From positions 1 to 12,305 of the forward strand of contig CAKPHY010000031.1 of NCBI GenBank assembly GCA_934162285.1: a stretch of 12,305 nucleotides of DNA, given 5' to 3'. The notes under the pieces are model-generated. The model saw only the letters and a program-made list of their open reading frames with translations, did no database searches and was not told where the DNA came from. This DNA is from an uncultured Bacilli bacterium (lineage in GTDB: Bacteria; Bacillota_I; Bacilli_A; RF39; UBA660). This document shows, in pieces, positions 4,185 to 12,266 of the stretch. Positions within the stretch are counted from its first letter, which is position 1; every line of letters starts with the position of its first letter. The position numbers were made by a program, and so were the translations under genes.

Positions 4185-6046
4185 TTTTGCAAAGATTTAC
4201 CTTCCATATTTATTTTATCAATATTATTTAAGTAATTATTAAAAATTGCTTTTACATGTTCTGGTGTTGTGTTTAATAATGATGCAATTGTTTGAAAATC
4301 ATAAAATTGACTACTAATATGTCCATAAGCAAAAGCAATAGCAATAGCTGAAGAAATGCCATATGTTTCAACTATGGGCTTAAAATAATCAGCATTTAGA
4401 ATTTCTAATAATTTTATTTTGGTTCTCATATCTAATTTAATTTCTTCAGGAATTTGAAAATTATATTCTTTATTTTGATTAAAGTTTTGTTTTAAATATG
4501 CTTTTAACCTTGGAAGAATATTACTGCTAATGTTGCTTTTGTCTTTTATGGTAATTGGCCTATTTTCAACTAAAGATTCTCCATATCTATTTTTAAGCAC
4601 TTGTTGTTGCTTTTGATTTAAAGATGCTATCCCCTCTCTTATTTGTTCTTCTGAATAATTAGGAAATAATTCTGGTAAACTTTTAAAATTACTTGGTAAT
4701 ATTAATGTGTCTTCTACAACTGTTTTAAATCCCATACTTTTTTCTAATTTTGGTAATATTTCATTATAAATTTTAGCTAAAGTGTTATAAGGAACTTCAT
4801 TAATTTTATTTAAAGTTTTACCAAAACGTTCATAAATAGCATCTTTATCTTCTAAATCGAGAGAATTTATAGCTTTTATAACGTCATTAATAGAAAAACT
4901 ATCTAATAAGTTAAATATGCTTTTAACTGACTTTCTAGGTGTTCCTTTATAGTCTATTTTTGTTAAGGCACTTAGTGTTGCTGTGTCTCGTTTTATTAAT
5001 CTTAAAGCTTTAACTTCAAGTTGACGAATTCTTTCACGAGAAACTCCAAAGATAAGTCCAACTTCTTCTAATGTCTTGGGTTCATTATTATAAAAACCAT
5101 TTCTTAAAGCAATTACAAGGAAACTTTTTTCATTTAGTAATTCTCTCAAGGATATAATAAGTTTTTCACGCATCATGCTGTTTTCTAATTCAGCAAAAGG
5201 ATTAACAGGATCAGGGATAATCTCTTCTAAAGTTGTATCTTGATCATCACCAAGCTCTTTATTAAGACTTACAATAGTATAAGACATTTTTTCACATTTT
5301 CTAACTTCTTCTACAGAAATATTCATATAATCAGCTAATTCTTGAGTGGTAGGATTACATTTTAATATATTAGCTAATTTAACACTAGCTTCATTACATT
5401 CTAATAATCTACTAGTTTGATTAATAGGTATTCTAATTAAATGCCCATATTTTTGAACACTTCTTAAGGTTGTTTGTTTTATCCAATACATGGCATAAGT
5501 TGAGAATTTGAACCCTCTTTTATAATCATAATACTTAATAGCCTTTAAAAGCCCTTCTATACCCTCTTGTATTAAATCTTCAGTATCAACACCTAGATTG
5601 GTATATTTCTTAACAACAAAATACACTAATCTTTTATTATAATTAATTAAGGTCATCTTGGCGTCATTATCACCATTATGAAATCTTTCAAATAATTTTT
5701 GTTCCTCTTCTAAAGTTAAAAGTTTTTGTAAAGTAGTTTTTTCTAAATAATTGGTTTTTACTAATGCGTTTAAATTACAATATGTTTCTAAAATAACAAG
5801 AGAATTATAATCATCCGTGATATCAAAAATTTCATTTCGACTTACAGCTTCTTTATTACATTTTATTATAGAAGCAAGTTTATTATTTAACTTCTTAGAA
5901 TGTAAAATCAATGTTTCAATTTCTTTTTTACTTAAAACAATGTTGTTTTCTTTTAAAAAGTTTGAAACTTCTTCTAAAAATTCTAAATTACTACTTGAGC
6001 AATTATTAATAAATTCTTCAATCATTAATATTAAATCTTTTGACAT
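4169..6046 (-). CDS. sigma-70 family RNA polymerase sigma factor with a long C-terminal extension
   Basis: The product has 625 residues. An unassigned N-terminal part (1-100) is followed by region 1.2/2 (about 100-205, with DLIQEGIEGLLKAI at 157-170 and FKFSTYAMYWIKQTTLRSV at 179-197), region 3 (215-280) and region 4 (about 285-353, with the HTH LEEVGLIFGVSRERIRQLE at 326-344). Region 4.2 is SigA-like, predicting recognition of TTGACA-type -35 sites, which this window has. Sigma factors normally end a few residues after region 4.2; here about 270 more follow. They include two similar segments (about 388-437 and 467-518, both with a sL/eR(F/Y)G core and a closing ILP(K/R)L) and a third HTH-like part (about 545-610, FQTIASLLNTTPEHVKAI). 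dnaG, the usual partner of rpoD, is absent, so primary or alternative status is open. A strong SD (AAGGAG) precedes ATG 6046. Confidence 0.9.
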   Translation of the reverse strand: MSKDLILMIEEFINNCSSSNLEFLEEVSNFLKENNIVLSKKEIETLILHSKKLNNKLASIIKCNKEAVSRNEIFDITDDYNSLVILETYCNLNALVKTNYLEKTTLQKLLTLEEEQKLFERFHNGDNDAKMTLINYNKRLVYFVVKKYTNLGVDTEDLIQEGIEGLLKAIKYYDYKRGFKFSTYAMYWIKQTTLRSVQKYGHLIRIPINQTSRLLECNEASVKLANILKCNPTTQELADYMNISVEEVRKCEKMSYTIVSLNKELGDDQDTTLEEIIPDPVNPFAELENSMMREKLIISLRELLNEKSFLVIALRNGFYNNEPKTLEEVGLIFGVSRERIRQLEVKALRLIKRDTATLSALTKIDYKGTPRKSVKSIFNLLDSFSINDVIKAINSLDLEDKDAIYERFGKTLNKINEVPYNTLAKIYNEILPKLEKSMGFKTVVEDTLILPSNFKSLPELFPNYSEEQIREGIASLNQKQQQVLKNRYGESLVENRPITIKDKSNISSNILPRLKAYLKQNFNQNKEYNFQIPEEIKLDMRTKIKLLEILNADYFKPIVETYGISSAIAIAFAYGHISSQFYDFQTIASLLNTTPEHVKAIFNNYLNNIDKINMEGKSLQKKRRE

Positions 6047-6071
6047 TTAAAGATCTCCTTTTTTCTCGAAT

Positions 6072-6100
6072 AATATAGCAAAAAATAGTAAATTTATCAA
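6072..6100 (-). promoter_or_regulatory. promoter of the sigma factor gene
   Basis: On the minus strand TTGATA (6095-6100), a 17-base spacer ending TGC, and TATATT (6072-6077) stand before the sigma gene. This is a good vegetative promoter with extended -10, separating the gene from the ZIP gene upstream. Confidence 0.75.
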
Positions 6101-6125
6101 GAAATTATTAATAATAAACAAAATA

Positions 6126-6836
6126 TTAGATTATTTTTAGAATTATAACTATTACTAATCCTGCTACTATTGCTAAAAAATTTAACTTTTTATAATCATA
6201 TTTTAAACTTTCTTTAAATAGTTCAAATATAGCTATATAACTCATTATTCCTCCAATGATTAGATATAACTCCCCTACTATTTTGACATTTACATTTTGA
6301 AATAAAATAGCTGCAATTATAGCTCCAAAAAATTCTGATGAAGCTAGAAAAAACATGTTTTTAAAGATTTTTTTATTGTTGCTATAAAAAAGAGGAATAG
6401 CTACACTTATTCCTTCAGGAATATTATGTAAAGCTATGGAAAAAGCCATTTTTAAACCAATTTTAGTATTTATTTTTAAGGTTAAAAATGTAATAAATCC
6501 TTCTAAAAAATTATGTATTATTAAACCTATCGCGGTATAAATACCTATACGGTAAAGATTATCTTCATTTTTTACTAATTTGCCCAAAAAATATGCTATT
6601 AAAATCCCAATCATAATAAAAAAGATGCTATATATCAAAGCATATAAAGGCTTTAAACGACTATAAAGAATGTCTATTCCTTCAGGAAATAATTCTAAAA
6701 TCGACATAAAAAACATAACACTAGCAGCAAATGCTAAAGTTAAAGTAATTAATTTTTCTTTTTTAATTTTTAAAAAACAAAAAAAATATCCTAGTAAAGT
6801 TGCAATTCCTGATAAAAAACAAACAAAAATATTCAT
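6126..6836 (-). CDS. ZIP family divalent metal transporter
   Basis: ZIP proteins carry zinc, iron or similar divalent metal ions into the cytoplasm across the inner membrane. The 236-residue product is of ZupT/GufA-type length with about eight hydrophobic segments. The two metal-binding helices carry HNFLEG (residues 108-113) and HNIPEG (137-142), the paired signatures of the binuclear metal centre. A cytoplasmic basic loop follows helix 1 (KIKKEK, 23-28), and an Asn/Lys-rich loop lies near 152-160. ATG 6836 is preferred: GGTGA (6842-6846) lies five bases upstream, and the in-frame GTG at 6845 is part of that site. It follows the broken LD-carboxypeptidase gene after a terminator and has no clear -35, though A/T hexamers stand at the usual distance. 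Substrate metal cannot be told from the sequence. Confidence 0.9.
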   Translation of the reverse strand: MNIFVCFLSGIATLLGYFFCFLKIKKEKLITLTLAFAASVMFFMSILELFPEGIDILYSRLKPLYALIYSIFFIMIGILIAYFLGKLVKNEDNLYRIGIYTAIGLIIHNFLEGFITFLTLKINTKIGLKMAFSIALHNIPEGISVAIPLFYSNNKKIFKNMFFLASSEFFGAIIAAILFQNVNVKIVGELYLIIGGIMSYIAIFELFKESLKYDYKKLNFLAIVAGLVIVIILKII

Positions 6837-6860
6837 TTGTATCACCAATTAAATATATTA

Positions 6861-6883
6861 AAAAAAGAAGCAGAAATGCTTCA
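6861..6883 (-). terminator. terminator after the LD-carboxypeptidase pseudogene
   Basis: On the minus strand GAAGCA, a four-base loop and TGCTTC are followed by seven T. It stands about 35 bases after the stop of the shifted reading frame (6918-6920), which supports 6918 as the original end of that gene. The hairpin closely resembles the one after deoB. Confidence 0.85.
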
Positions 6884-6917
6884 TTTATCAATATATTATT
6901 AATTATTTTTAAGATAT

Positions 6918-7695
6918 TTATTTTTCATTGATTTCTATAATACTTCCATCTAAATTTATTTTAATTTTTTTACCAATCGGAACTAAATTATTGTGAACAT
7001 TATGACCAATATTTTTACAAATAATAACTGGAATTTTAAAATCAACAAATATGCTTTTTATATTGACATATTATACTTTCAAATTCTATTTTATTGGTTT
7101 CAATTGGATCAGCTTCTAAATACAAAATTGAGTTATCTATTTTAGGAAAATATTTAGTACCTAATATTCTTCTTAATGATTGGATATTACCACCAATTGC
7201 TATACCATCGGCACTTCCATTATTAATAATATAATTAGGTTCTTCTGTTTGAATATCATTTATATTATTAATAATTTTATTTTTTATTGATTCTATCATG
7301 AAATTTGAAGATACTTTTCCAAGTGTTTTAACATTTGGACCAATATATGATATCTGACCATTTATTTTATATAGAGCATTAAATAATAATACTGGATTAC
7401 TATTACCTATAAAAATATTATTTTTTATTTTGTTATAATCTAATTTATCTAATAAATTATTAGAATTAATCCCACCAGTAGCACACATAATATATTTTGT
7501 GCTTTCACAAACACTATATAAATCTTCTAATTTTTCTTCTATACTTCCACAATATCCATTGGTAGTTGAATACACATTTTTACCAACAATAACTTCAAAA
7601 TTAATAGCTTCAAGCATTTTTATACCATCTTTAAATTCTTTAATATTTTTCTCGCCAACGATAGAATTAGAAGGTGCTATTATTCCTATTTTCAT
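6918..7695 (-). pseudogene. LD-carboxypeptidase (peptidase S66/MccF-like), frameshifted and internally deleted
   Basis: S66 serine peptidases cleave LD-peptide bonds in recycled murein peptides or microcin-like compounds. ATG 7695 (GAGGA six bases upstream) opens a 217-codon frame. N-terminal features are KIGIIAPSN, then MCATGGINSNNLLDKLDY (70-87), then FIGNSNPVLLFNAL (95-108) with the nucleophile Ser99, and LYLEADP (191-197) with the likely catalytic Glu. The frame stops at TGA 7042-7044. In the +1 frame from about 7052 to TAA 6918-6920 the true C-terminus continues: IFVDFKIPVIICKNIGHNVH and NNLVPIGKKIKINLDG, carrying the catalytic His of the GHxxxN motif. The roughly 40 residues normally between these parts (the GIlxG segment) are missing. 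The break therefore looks like an internal deletion plus frame change, and the truncated product would lack the His. GNSN in place of the usual GYSD may be further decay. It lies after the deoB terminator. Confidence 0.85.
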
Positions 7696-7718
7696 TAACA
7701 TTCCTCACTTTGTTATGT

Positions 7719-7740
7719 AAAAAGAAGCAAAATTGCTTCC
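7719..7740 (-). terminator. terminator after deoB
   Basis: On the minus strand GAAGCAA, two bases and TTGCTTC are followed by five T. It stands directly after the deoB stop and should end the xerD-deoB transcript. The pseudogene that follows has no clear promoter of its own. Confidence 0.85.
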
Positions 7741-7748
7741 ATTTTAAA

Positions 7749-8909
7749 TTATTTTAAATTATCAAACATGTTATTGCCGATTTTAGGTGGTTCTAAGTTA
7801 AAATTAGCAGCGATTGATGCTCCTATATCAGCAAAATGACCTATATTAGGTAATACACCTGTATATTTAAGTTTTTTAGAATACATTAAAATTGGAGTAT
7901 TTTCACGGGTATGATCAGTACCTTTAAATGTTGGATCATTACCATGATCGGCTGTAATCATAAGTAAATCATCGTCACGCATTTTTTTAACTATTTCTGG
8001 AATGGCATTATTGAATTTTTTCAAAGCTTTACCATAACCTATAGGGTCACGTCTATGCCCATAAAGCATATCAAAATCATTTAAATTAGCAAAACATAGT
8101 CCATTAAAATTAACATCTAAAGTTTCTATTATTTTATTAATACCATCATCATTATCTTTAGTTTTAGTTGATTTAGTAATACCACAATTATTAAAAATAT
8201 CTGAAATTTTACCAATACTTATAACTTCATATCCGTTATTTTTTAGTTCATCTAAAACTGTTTTACCACTCGGATTTAAAGCGTAATCATGACGATTTGG
8301 TGTTCTTGTGAAATTTCCTTGAGTTCCTGTAAATGGTCTAGCAATAATTCGACCTACACGCCATTCATCTTTTTTAGTAATTTCTCTTATTTCTGAACAT
8401 ATGCGATATAACTCCTCTAAAGGAACAATTGATTCATGAGCCGCTATTTGTAAAACCGAATCAGCTGAAGTATAAACGATTAATTTTCCTGTTTTTATAT
8501 GTTCTACTCCTAAATCTTTAATAATTTCGGTGCCACTAGCAACACGATTTCCTAAAATACCTCTTCCCGAAATTCTTTCGATTTCTTTTAATAATTCTTT
8601 GGGAAAACCATTAGGGAATGTCTTAAATGGAATTTTAGTTTCAATTCCCATCATTTCTAAATGACCAGTTAATGTATCTTTACCATTACTTATTTCTGAT
8701 AAAATTCCATGATAACCAGCTGTTTTTTCTGTTTCTCCTCCTAATAAATTATTTAATCCTAACCAATTTAAATATGGCAATTCTAAATCATTGTATTCAA
8801 TTGTATGTTTAATAGTATTAGCACCAACATCGCCATATTTCTTGGCATCATGTGCTTCCCCTATTCCAGCTGAATCTAAAACGATTAGAAAAATTCTTTT
8901 AAAAAACAT
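7749..8909 (-). CDS. deoB: phosphopentomutase DeoB
   Basis: DeoB interconverts (deoxy)ribose 1-phosphate and (deoxy)ribose 5-phosphate, linking nucleoside phosphorolysis to the pentose phosphate pathway in the cytoplasm. The 386-residue product has normal length and belongs to the alkaline phosphatase superfamily. By analogy with the Bacillus cereus enzyme, the expected residues are all visible: Asp12 (LDSAG), the phosphorylated Thr79 (KDTLTGH), Asp280 and His285 (NDFDMLYGHRRDP), Asp321 and His322 (TADHGND) and His333 (GTDHTRE), which bind two Mn ions. The cap domain lies at about 95-215 and includes SADSVLQIAAHE and NFTRTPNRHDY. ATG 8909 is preferred over in-frame upstream codons, which lie inside xerD: AAGGAAG stands about eight bases before it, and the start is two bases after the xerD stop. 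It is thus an operon partner of xerD, as in the Bacillus xerD-drm pair. Confidence 0.97.
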   Translation of the reverse strand: MFFKRIFLIVLDSAGIGEAHDAKKYGDVGANTIKHTIEYNDLELPYLNWLGLNNLLGGETEKTAGYHGILSEISNGKDTLTGHLEMMGIETKIPFKTFPNGFPKELLKEIERISGRGILGNRVASGTEIIKDLGVEHIKTGKLIVYTSADSVLQIAAHESIVPLEELYRICSEIREITKKDEWRVGRIIARPFTGTQGNFTRTPNRHDYALNPSGKTVLDELKNNGYEVISIGKISDIFNNCGITKSTKTKDNDDGINKIIETLDVNFNGLCFANLNDFDMLYGHRRDPIGYGKALKKFNNAIPEIVKKMRDDDLLMITADHGNDPTFKGTDHTRENTPILMYSKKLKYTGVLPNIGHFADIGASIAANFNLEPPKIGNNMFDNLK

Positions 8910-8911
8910 TT

Positions 8912-9823
8912 TTATACTTCCTTTCCATGTGGGTGACAATTATCATAATCATTTCTAATGTTTTCTTTTGATACATGGGTATATATTTGAGTTGTAGATA
9001 TTGATGAATGTCCTAGAAGTTCTTGAATACTTCTTAAGTCTGCTCCATTATCTAGTAAATGTGTAGCAAAAGAATGTCTTAAAGTATGAGGTGAAAATTC
9101 CTTTTTAATATTAGCTTTTAAAGCAATTGCTTTTAATATTTTAAAAAAGCCAACACGTGTTAAAGGATTACCATGATTATTCAAAAATAAAATATTGCTA
9201 GCTTTATTTTTAAGCATATTATTGCGATGCTCCGAAATGTAAATTTTTAAAGCTACAGTAGCATAATCACCAATGGGAATAATTCTTTCTTTACTGCCTT
9301 TGCCAAAAATTTTTACTACATTATTTTCTAAATCTAAATCTGTGATTTTTAAATTGACAAGTTCACTTACACGAAGACCACAAGCGTACATTAATTCTAA
9401 CATAGCTTTATTGCGAAAATCAAAATCATTTAAAAGCTTTATATCTAAAAGTTTATCAACTTCAGAAGTATTTAAAACTTTAGGTAGCTTCCTTGAAAGT
9501 TTAGGTGAACTAATCAAATCAATAGGATTAACTTTTATCTTATTATTTATCATCAAGTATTTATAAAATGATTTTAAACTTGTTACTAAATGAGCAATAG
9601 AGCGATCACTTTCATTTAAAGAATTAATAAATTTATGGATATCATTACTATCAGCTTCTTTTAAATCTTTATTTAAAAATAAGCTTAATTTGGATAAGTC
9701 ATTATAATAACTAAAGCAAGTATTATTACTTAACTTTTTTTCCATAACTAAGTATCCAATATATTCATTAATATCTTGATCTAATAAATTATCTTTCTTT
9801 ATCTTTTCAAATATATTAGCCAT
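8912..9823 (-). CDS. xerD: tyrosine recombinase XerD (XerC/XerD family)
   Basis: Xer recombinases resolve chromosome dimers at dif sites near the terminus, working with FtsK/SpoIIIE. The 303-residue product has an N-terminal SAM-like core-binding domain (about 12-95, with NNTCFSYYNDLSKLSLFL) and a catalytic domain from about 115. All six catalytic residues are present: Arg151 (GLRVSELV), Lys175 (GKGSKER), His246 and Arg249 (HTLRHSFATHLL), His272 (GHSS) and the nucleophile Tyr281 (YTHVS). Coupling to deoB as in Bacillus (xerD-drm) favours XerD over XerC, but the name rests mainly on that context. ATG 9823 has a weak ribosome binding site (AGTGA) five bases upstream, and an extended -10 stands 15 bases before it. 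It diverges from rarA. Confidence 0.93.
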   Translation of the reverse strand: MANIFEKIKKDNLLDQDINEYIGYLVMEKKLSNNTCFSYYNDLSKLSLFLNKDLKEADSNDIHKFINSLNESDRSIAHLVTSLKSFYKYLMINNKIKVNPIDLISSPKLSRKLPKVLNTSEVDKLLDIKLLNDFDFRNKAMLELMYACGLRVSELVNLKITDLDLENNVVKIFGKGSKERIIPIGDYATVALKIYISEHRNNMLKNKASNILFLNNHGNPLTRVGFFKILKAIALKANIKKEFSPHTLRHSFATHLLDNGADLRSIQELLGHSSISTTQIYTHVSKENIRNDYDNCHPHGKEV

Positions 9824-9838
9824 CTACATCACTACATT

Positions 9839-9871
9839 ATTATAGCATCAAATTATTTTTTTTGCTATAAT
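9839..9871. promoter_or_regulatory. face-to-face divergent extended -10 promoters of xerD and rarA
   Basis: ATTATAGCA (9839-9847) and TGCTATAAT (9863-9871) are a perfect nine-base inverted repeat with 15 bases between. Read outward, each arm is a TGC-TATAAT extended -10: the left for xerD (minus), the right for rarA (plus). Neither has a good -35, and each -10 occupies the -35 zone of the other promoter. Confidence 0.8.
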
Positions 9872-9887
9872 ATTTGTGGTGATTATT

Positions 9888-11093
9888 ATGAATGAACCAT
9901 TAGCTATAAAAATGCGACCAGAATCATTAAATGATGTAATTGGTCAAAAACATTTGGTTGGAGAAAATAAAGTTTTATTTAATATGGTAAAACATAAAAG
10001 AATATTTTCGATGATATTATATGGAAATCCTGGTATTGGTAAAACAACGATTGCTTTAGCTATCGTAAAAGAATTAAATCTTGAATATAAATTATTAAAT
10101 GCTACTGTAAACAACAAAAAAGATTTTGATGAAGCTGTTAAAGAAGCAAAAGAAAAAAAGGGATTAATTATTTTAATGGATGAAATCCATCGTTTAAATA
10201 AAGATAAACAAGATTTATTGCTACCTTATTTAGAAAGTGGACTTATAACTTTAATTGGAATGACTACTGCTAACCCTTATCATAGCATTAATACAGCAAT
10301 TAGAAGTCGATGTCAAATATTTGAATTAAAACCCCTTACTAAAGATGATATTTTAGAAGGAATAAATAAAGTTTTAATAAAAAATCCGGAAATTTTAATT
10401 GAAGAAGATGCTAAAAATTATATCGCTACACTATCTAATGGTGATCTAAGATTTGCTTATAATTTTTTAGAAGTCGCTTATGCTTGCTCTAAAGATATTA
10501 TTACTATCGAAACTTTAAAAACTATAAATGATAAACCATCAATTGTTATTGATAAAAATGATGATGGTTATTATGATACAATCAGTGCTTTACAAAAATC
10601 TATTCGTGGATCGGATGTTAACGCTGCCCTTCACTACTTAGCTAAATTAATTGTTGCTGACGATTTAGATATCATTTTAAGACGTTTAAGCGTTATAGCT
10701 TATGAAGATATTGGCCTCGCTAATCCTTCAATTGGTCCTAAAATGAATGCTGTTATTAATATAACTGAACGTTTAGGATTTCCTGAAGCTAGAATTCCTT
10801 TAGCTGAAATCGTCATTGAAATGTGTCTTTCGCCAAAATCTAATAGTGCACATCTTGCTCTTGATGAAGCCATTAATGATGTTAAAACTATTGATACTGG
10901 TAAAGTCCCAGCTCACTTACGTACTACATCTAAAGATTATAAATATCCTCATGATTACAAAAATGCCTTTGTTAAACAACAATATTTACCTGATAAATTA
11001 CTAGGTAAAAAGTATTATATTCCTAAAGAAACAAGCAAAAACGAACAAACACTAAAACAAATATATGAAACATTATTAAAACTTAATTCTTAA
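9888..11093 (+). CDS. rarA: replication-associated recombination protein A (RarA/MgsA AAA+ ATPase)
   Basis: RarA is a tetrameric clamp-loader-like ATPase acting at stalled replication forks and single-strand gaps, linked with SSB and RecA. The 401-residue product is slightly shorter than the usual 420-440. Visible are the N-terminal MRPESLNDVIGQKHLVG (residues 9-25), Walker A GNPGIGKTT (46-54), Walker B ILMDEIHR (95-102), sensor 1 TTANPYHSIN (126-135) and Arg finger region IRSRC (138-142). The MgsA C-terminal domain is also present, with DTISALQKSIRGSD, RRLSVIAYEDIGLA and YPHDY. ATG 9888 follows GGTGA (9878-9882) by five bases; the in-frame GTG codons just upstream belong to the ribosome binding site and are not favoured as starts. 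It diverges from xerD and converges on holA. Confidence 0.96.
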   Translation: MNEPLAIKMRPESLNDVIGQKHLVGENKVLFNMVKHKRIFSMILYGNPGIGKTTIALAIVKELNLEYKLLNATVNNKKDFDEAVKEAKEKKGLIILMDEIHRLNKDKQDLLLPYLESGLITLIGMTTANPYHSINTAIRSRCQIFELKPLTKDDILEGINKVLIKNPEILIEEDAKNYIATLSNGDLRFAYNFLEVAYACSKDIITIETLKTINDKPSIVIDKNDDGYYDTISALQKSIRGSDVNAALHYLAKLIVADDLDIILRRLSVIAYEDIGLANPSIGPKMNAVINITERLGFPEARIPLAEIVIEMCLSPKSNSAHLALDEAINDVKTIDTGKVPAHLRTTSKDYKYPHDYKNAFVKQQYLPDKLLGKKYYIPKETSKNEQTLKQIYETLLKLNS

Positions 11094-11113
11094 TTATTAT
11101 GGGCAGATTTTTG

Positions 11114-11151
11114 AAAAAAACTCTATGATTTTAATTTCACAGAGTTTTTTT
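11114..11151. terminator. bidirectional terminator between rarA and holA
   Basis: An A-run plus CTCT (11114-11124) pairs with AGAG plus a T-run (11141-11151); TGA and TCA extend the stem inward after one mismatch. It serves rarA on the plus strand and holA on the minus strand. The holA TAA stop (11150-11152) overlaps the T-run. Confidence 0.8.
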
Positions 11152-12085
11152 ATTGCATTTCTAAAATAAACAATTCTAAAGCATTTTTGCTATCAATTAA
11201 GCCTTTTTTAGCTTTTAAATTGATTTCTCCAAGCTTTTCTAAATTTTCAAGTAAAATATCATCATCGTATTTATTAGCTTTCATAATGGCTAATTTTACT
11301 CGATATGGATGCTCTCCTAATTCTAAAGCAATATCTTTTTCAAGATAACCACTTTGACTTAATTTTTTAGATTGATACATTAAACGAAATTGATTAGCTA
11401 ATGTTACGATTATTTTGATCGGTTCTTCTTTTAATTTTAATAATTCATTATAAGTTTCTAAACTTGCTTTTACATTCTTATTAATAATATTATCAATGAA
11501 ATTAAAAAAATCAATGTTGGGATAATTACTTATGACATTATTAACATCATCTTCAGTTATTTCTTTATCTTCTTTATACAATTTTAATTTTTCAATTTCA
11601 TTAGGAATAAGTTCAATACTATTATTAACTTTTTCTTTAATTAAATTAATAATTTTAGAATTAATTTTGTATTCTTTTAAAAGTTCTTTTATTAGTTCAG
11701 AAGAGTCTTTTTTAGTATTAAATTCAAATACTTTACAATTTTTTTTAGCTAATTTACTTATTTTTTTTCTTTCATCCATTTTTTCAGAATTAAAGCTAAA
11801 AATAACAATGTTATTTCCTTTATAATCATTTAAGAAATTAGAGACTTTATTTAAAATAATTTCATCTCCAGAATTAGGAGTAAAAAAGAAAGATTCTTCA
11901 ATTAAAATTAAACGAGTTGTTCCAAAAAGAGACATTTGACTTGCAGCTAAAAAAATGTTATCAATATCGTCAATTTTAGCATTAAATTTAGAAATACTAA
12001 GTTCTTCAATATTGTTTTCTTTGATTATTCTTTTTATTTGTTCATCAACTAAAAATTTTTCCAAGCCATATATTACATAGATCAT
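11150..12085 (-). CDS. holA: DNA polymerase III delta subunit (HolA)
   Basis: HolA is the wrench subunit of the clamp loader that opens the beta sliding clamp, working with DnaX and HolB. The 311-residue product is a little shorter than the usual 330-345. Visible are the N-terminal IYVIYGLEKFLVDEQIK (residues 2-18), the clamp-contact segment SLFGTTRLILIEE (52-64), the NIVIFSF strand (92-98) that parallels the sensor-region strand of the family, and a C-terminal helical collar with PIKIIVTLANQFRLMYQ and EHPYRVKLA. ATG 12085 is chosen because GGTGA (12091-12095) is five bases upstream; the in-frame GTG at 12094 lies in that site. An extended -10 (TGT-TATTAT, 12102-12110) stands 16 bases before the ATG. 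In Bacillus holA follows comEC and precedes rpsT; neither can be confirmed here. Confidence 0.92.
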   Translation of the reverse strand: MIYVIYGLEKFLVDEQIKRIIKENNIEELSISKFNAKIDDIDNIFLAASQMSLFGTTRLILIEESFFFTPNSGDEIILNKVSNFLNDYKGNNIVIFSFNSEKMDERKKISKLAKKNCKVFEFNTKKDSSELIKELLKEYKINSKIINLIKEKVNNSIELIPNEIEKLKLYKEDKEITEDDVNNVISNYPNIDFFNFIDNIINKNVKASLETYNELLKLKEEPIKIIVTLANQFRLMYQSKKLSQSGYLEKDIALELGEHPYRVKLAIMKANKYDDDILLENLEKLGEINLKAKKGLIDSKNALELFILEMQ

Positions 12086-12101
12086 TAACTTCACCTTATT
12101 A

Positions 12102-12110
12102 ATAATAACA
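12102..12110 (-). promoter_or_regulatory. extended -10 of holA
   Basis: On the minus strand TGT-TATTAT ends exactly 16 bases before the holA ATG, with GGTGA between. This spacing equals that of mnmA and rarA. No convincing -35 was found. Confidence 0.55.
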
Positions 12111-12224
12111 TAAAATAATAAAAATTACTTATAGTTTTGTAAACTTTATTTTAAAAATTGTTACATTCTTTTCTTTTTAAATAAATTAAGTTATAATCCT
12201 GACTTTGACAGTTGTTGAATATAA

Positions 12225-12266
12225 AAAACTCCAAATTCCTTATATTTAAAGGCTTAATGGAGTTTT
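12225..12266. terminator. nested-hairpin terminator near the right edge
   Basis: AAAACTCCA (12225-12233) pairs with TGGAGTTTT (12258-12266), and CCTT/AAGG (12238-12252) forms a small inner hairpin. The T-run is better on the minus strand (six T), so it most likely ends a minus-strand gene entering from the right. A plus-strand TATAAT at 12192-12197 would instead give a transcript of about 60 bases ending here. Confidence 0.65.

Noticed and set aside
4169..6046. Naming the sigma factor RpoD/SigA
   Set aside because: Region 4.2 is SigA-like, but the normal region 1.2 DPVRMYL start is not seen, dnaG is not adjacent, and the long tail is atypical, so primary status is not shown.
7042..7044. TGA read as Trp, joining the LD-carboxypeptidase halves
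   Set aside because: Reading through TGA meets TAA two codons later, and the C-terminal match lies in another frame. TGA also clearly ends the spoIIM-like and sigma genes.
7042..7060. Programmed ribosomal frameshift in the LD-carboxypeptidase gene
   Set aside because: There is no convincing slippery heptamer with a stem-loop, and about 40 family residues are missing at the junction, which a frameshift would not explain.
9273..9566. Long open frame antisense to xerD (and similar ones opposite the sigma, LD-carboxypeptidase and holA genes)
   Set aside because: These have no start signals and their composition mirrors the A/T-rich gene on the other strand. They are shadow frames.
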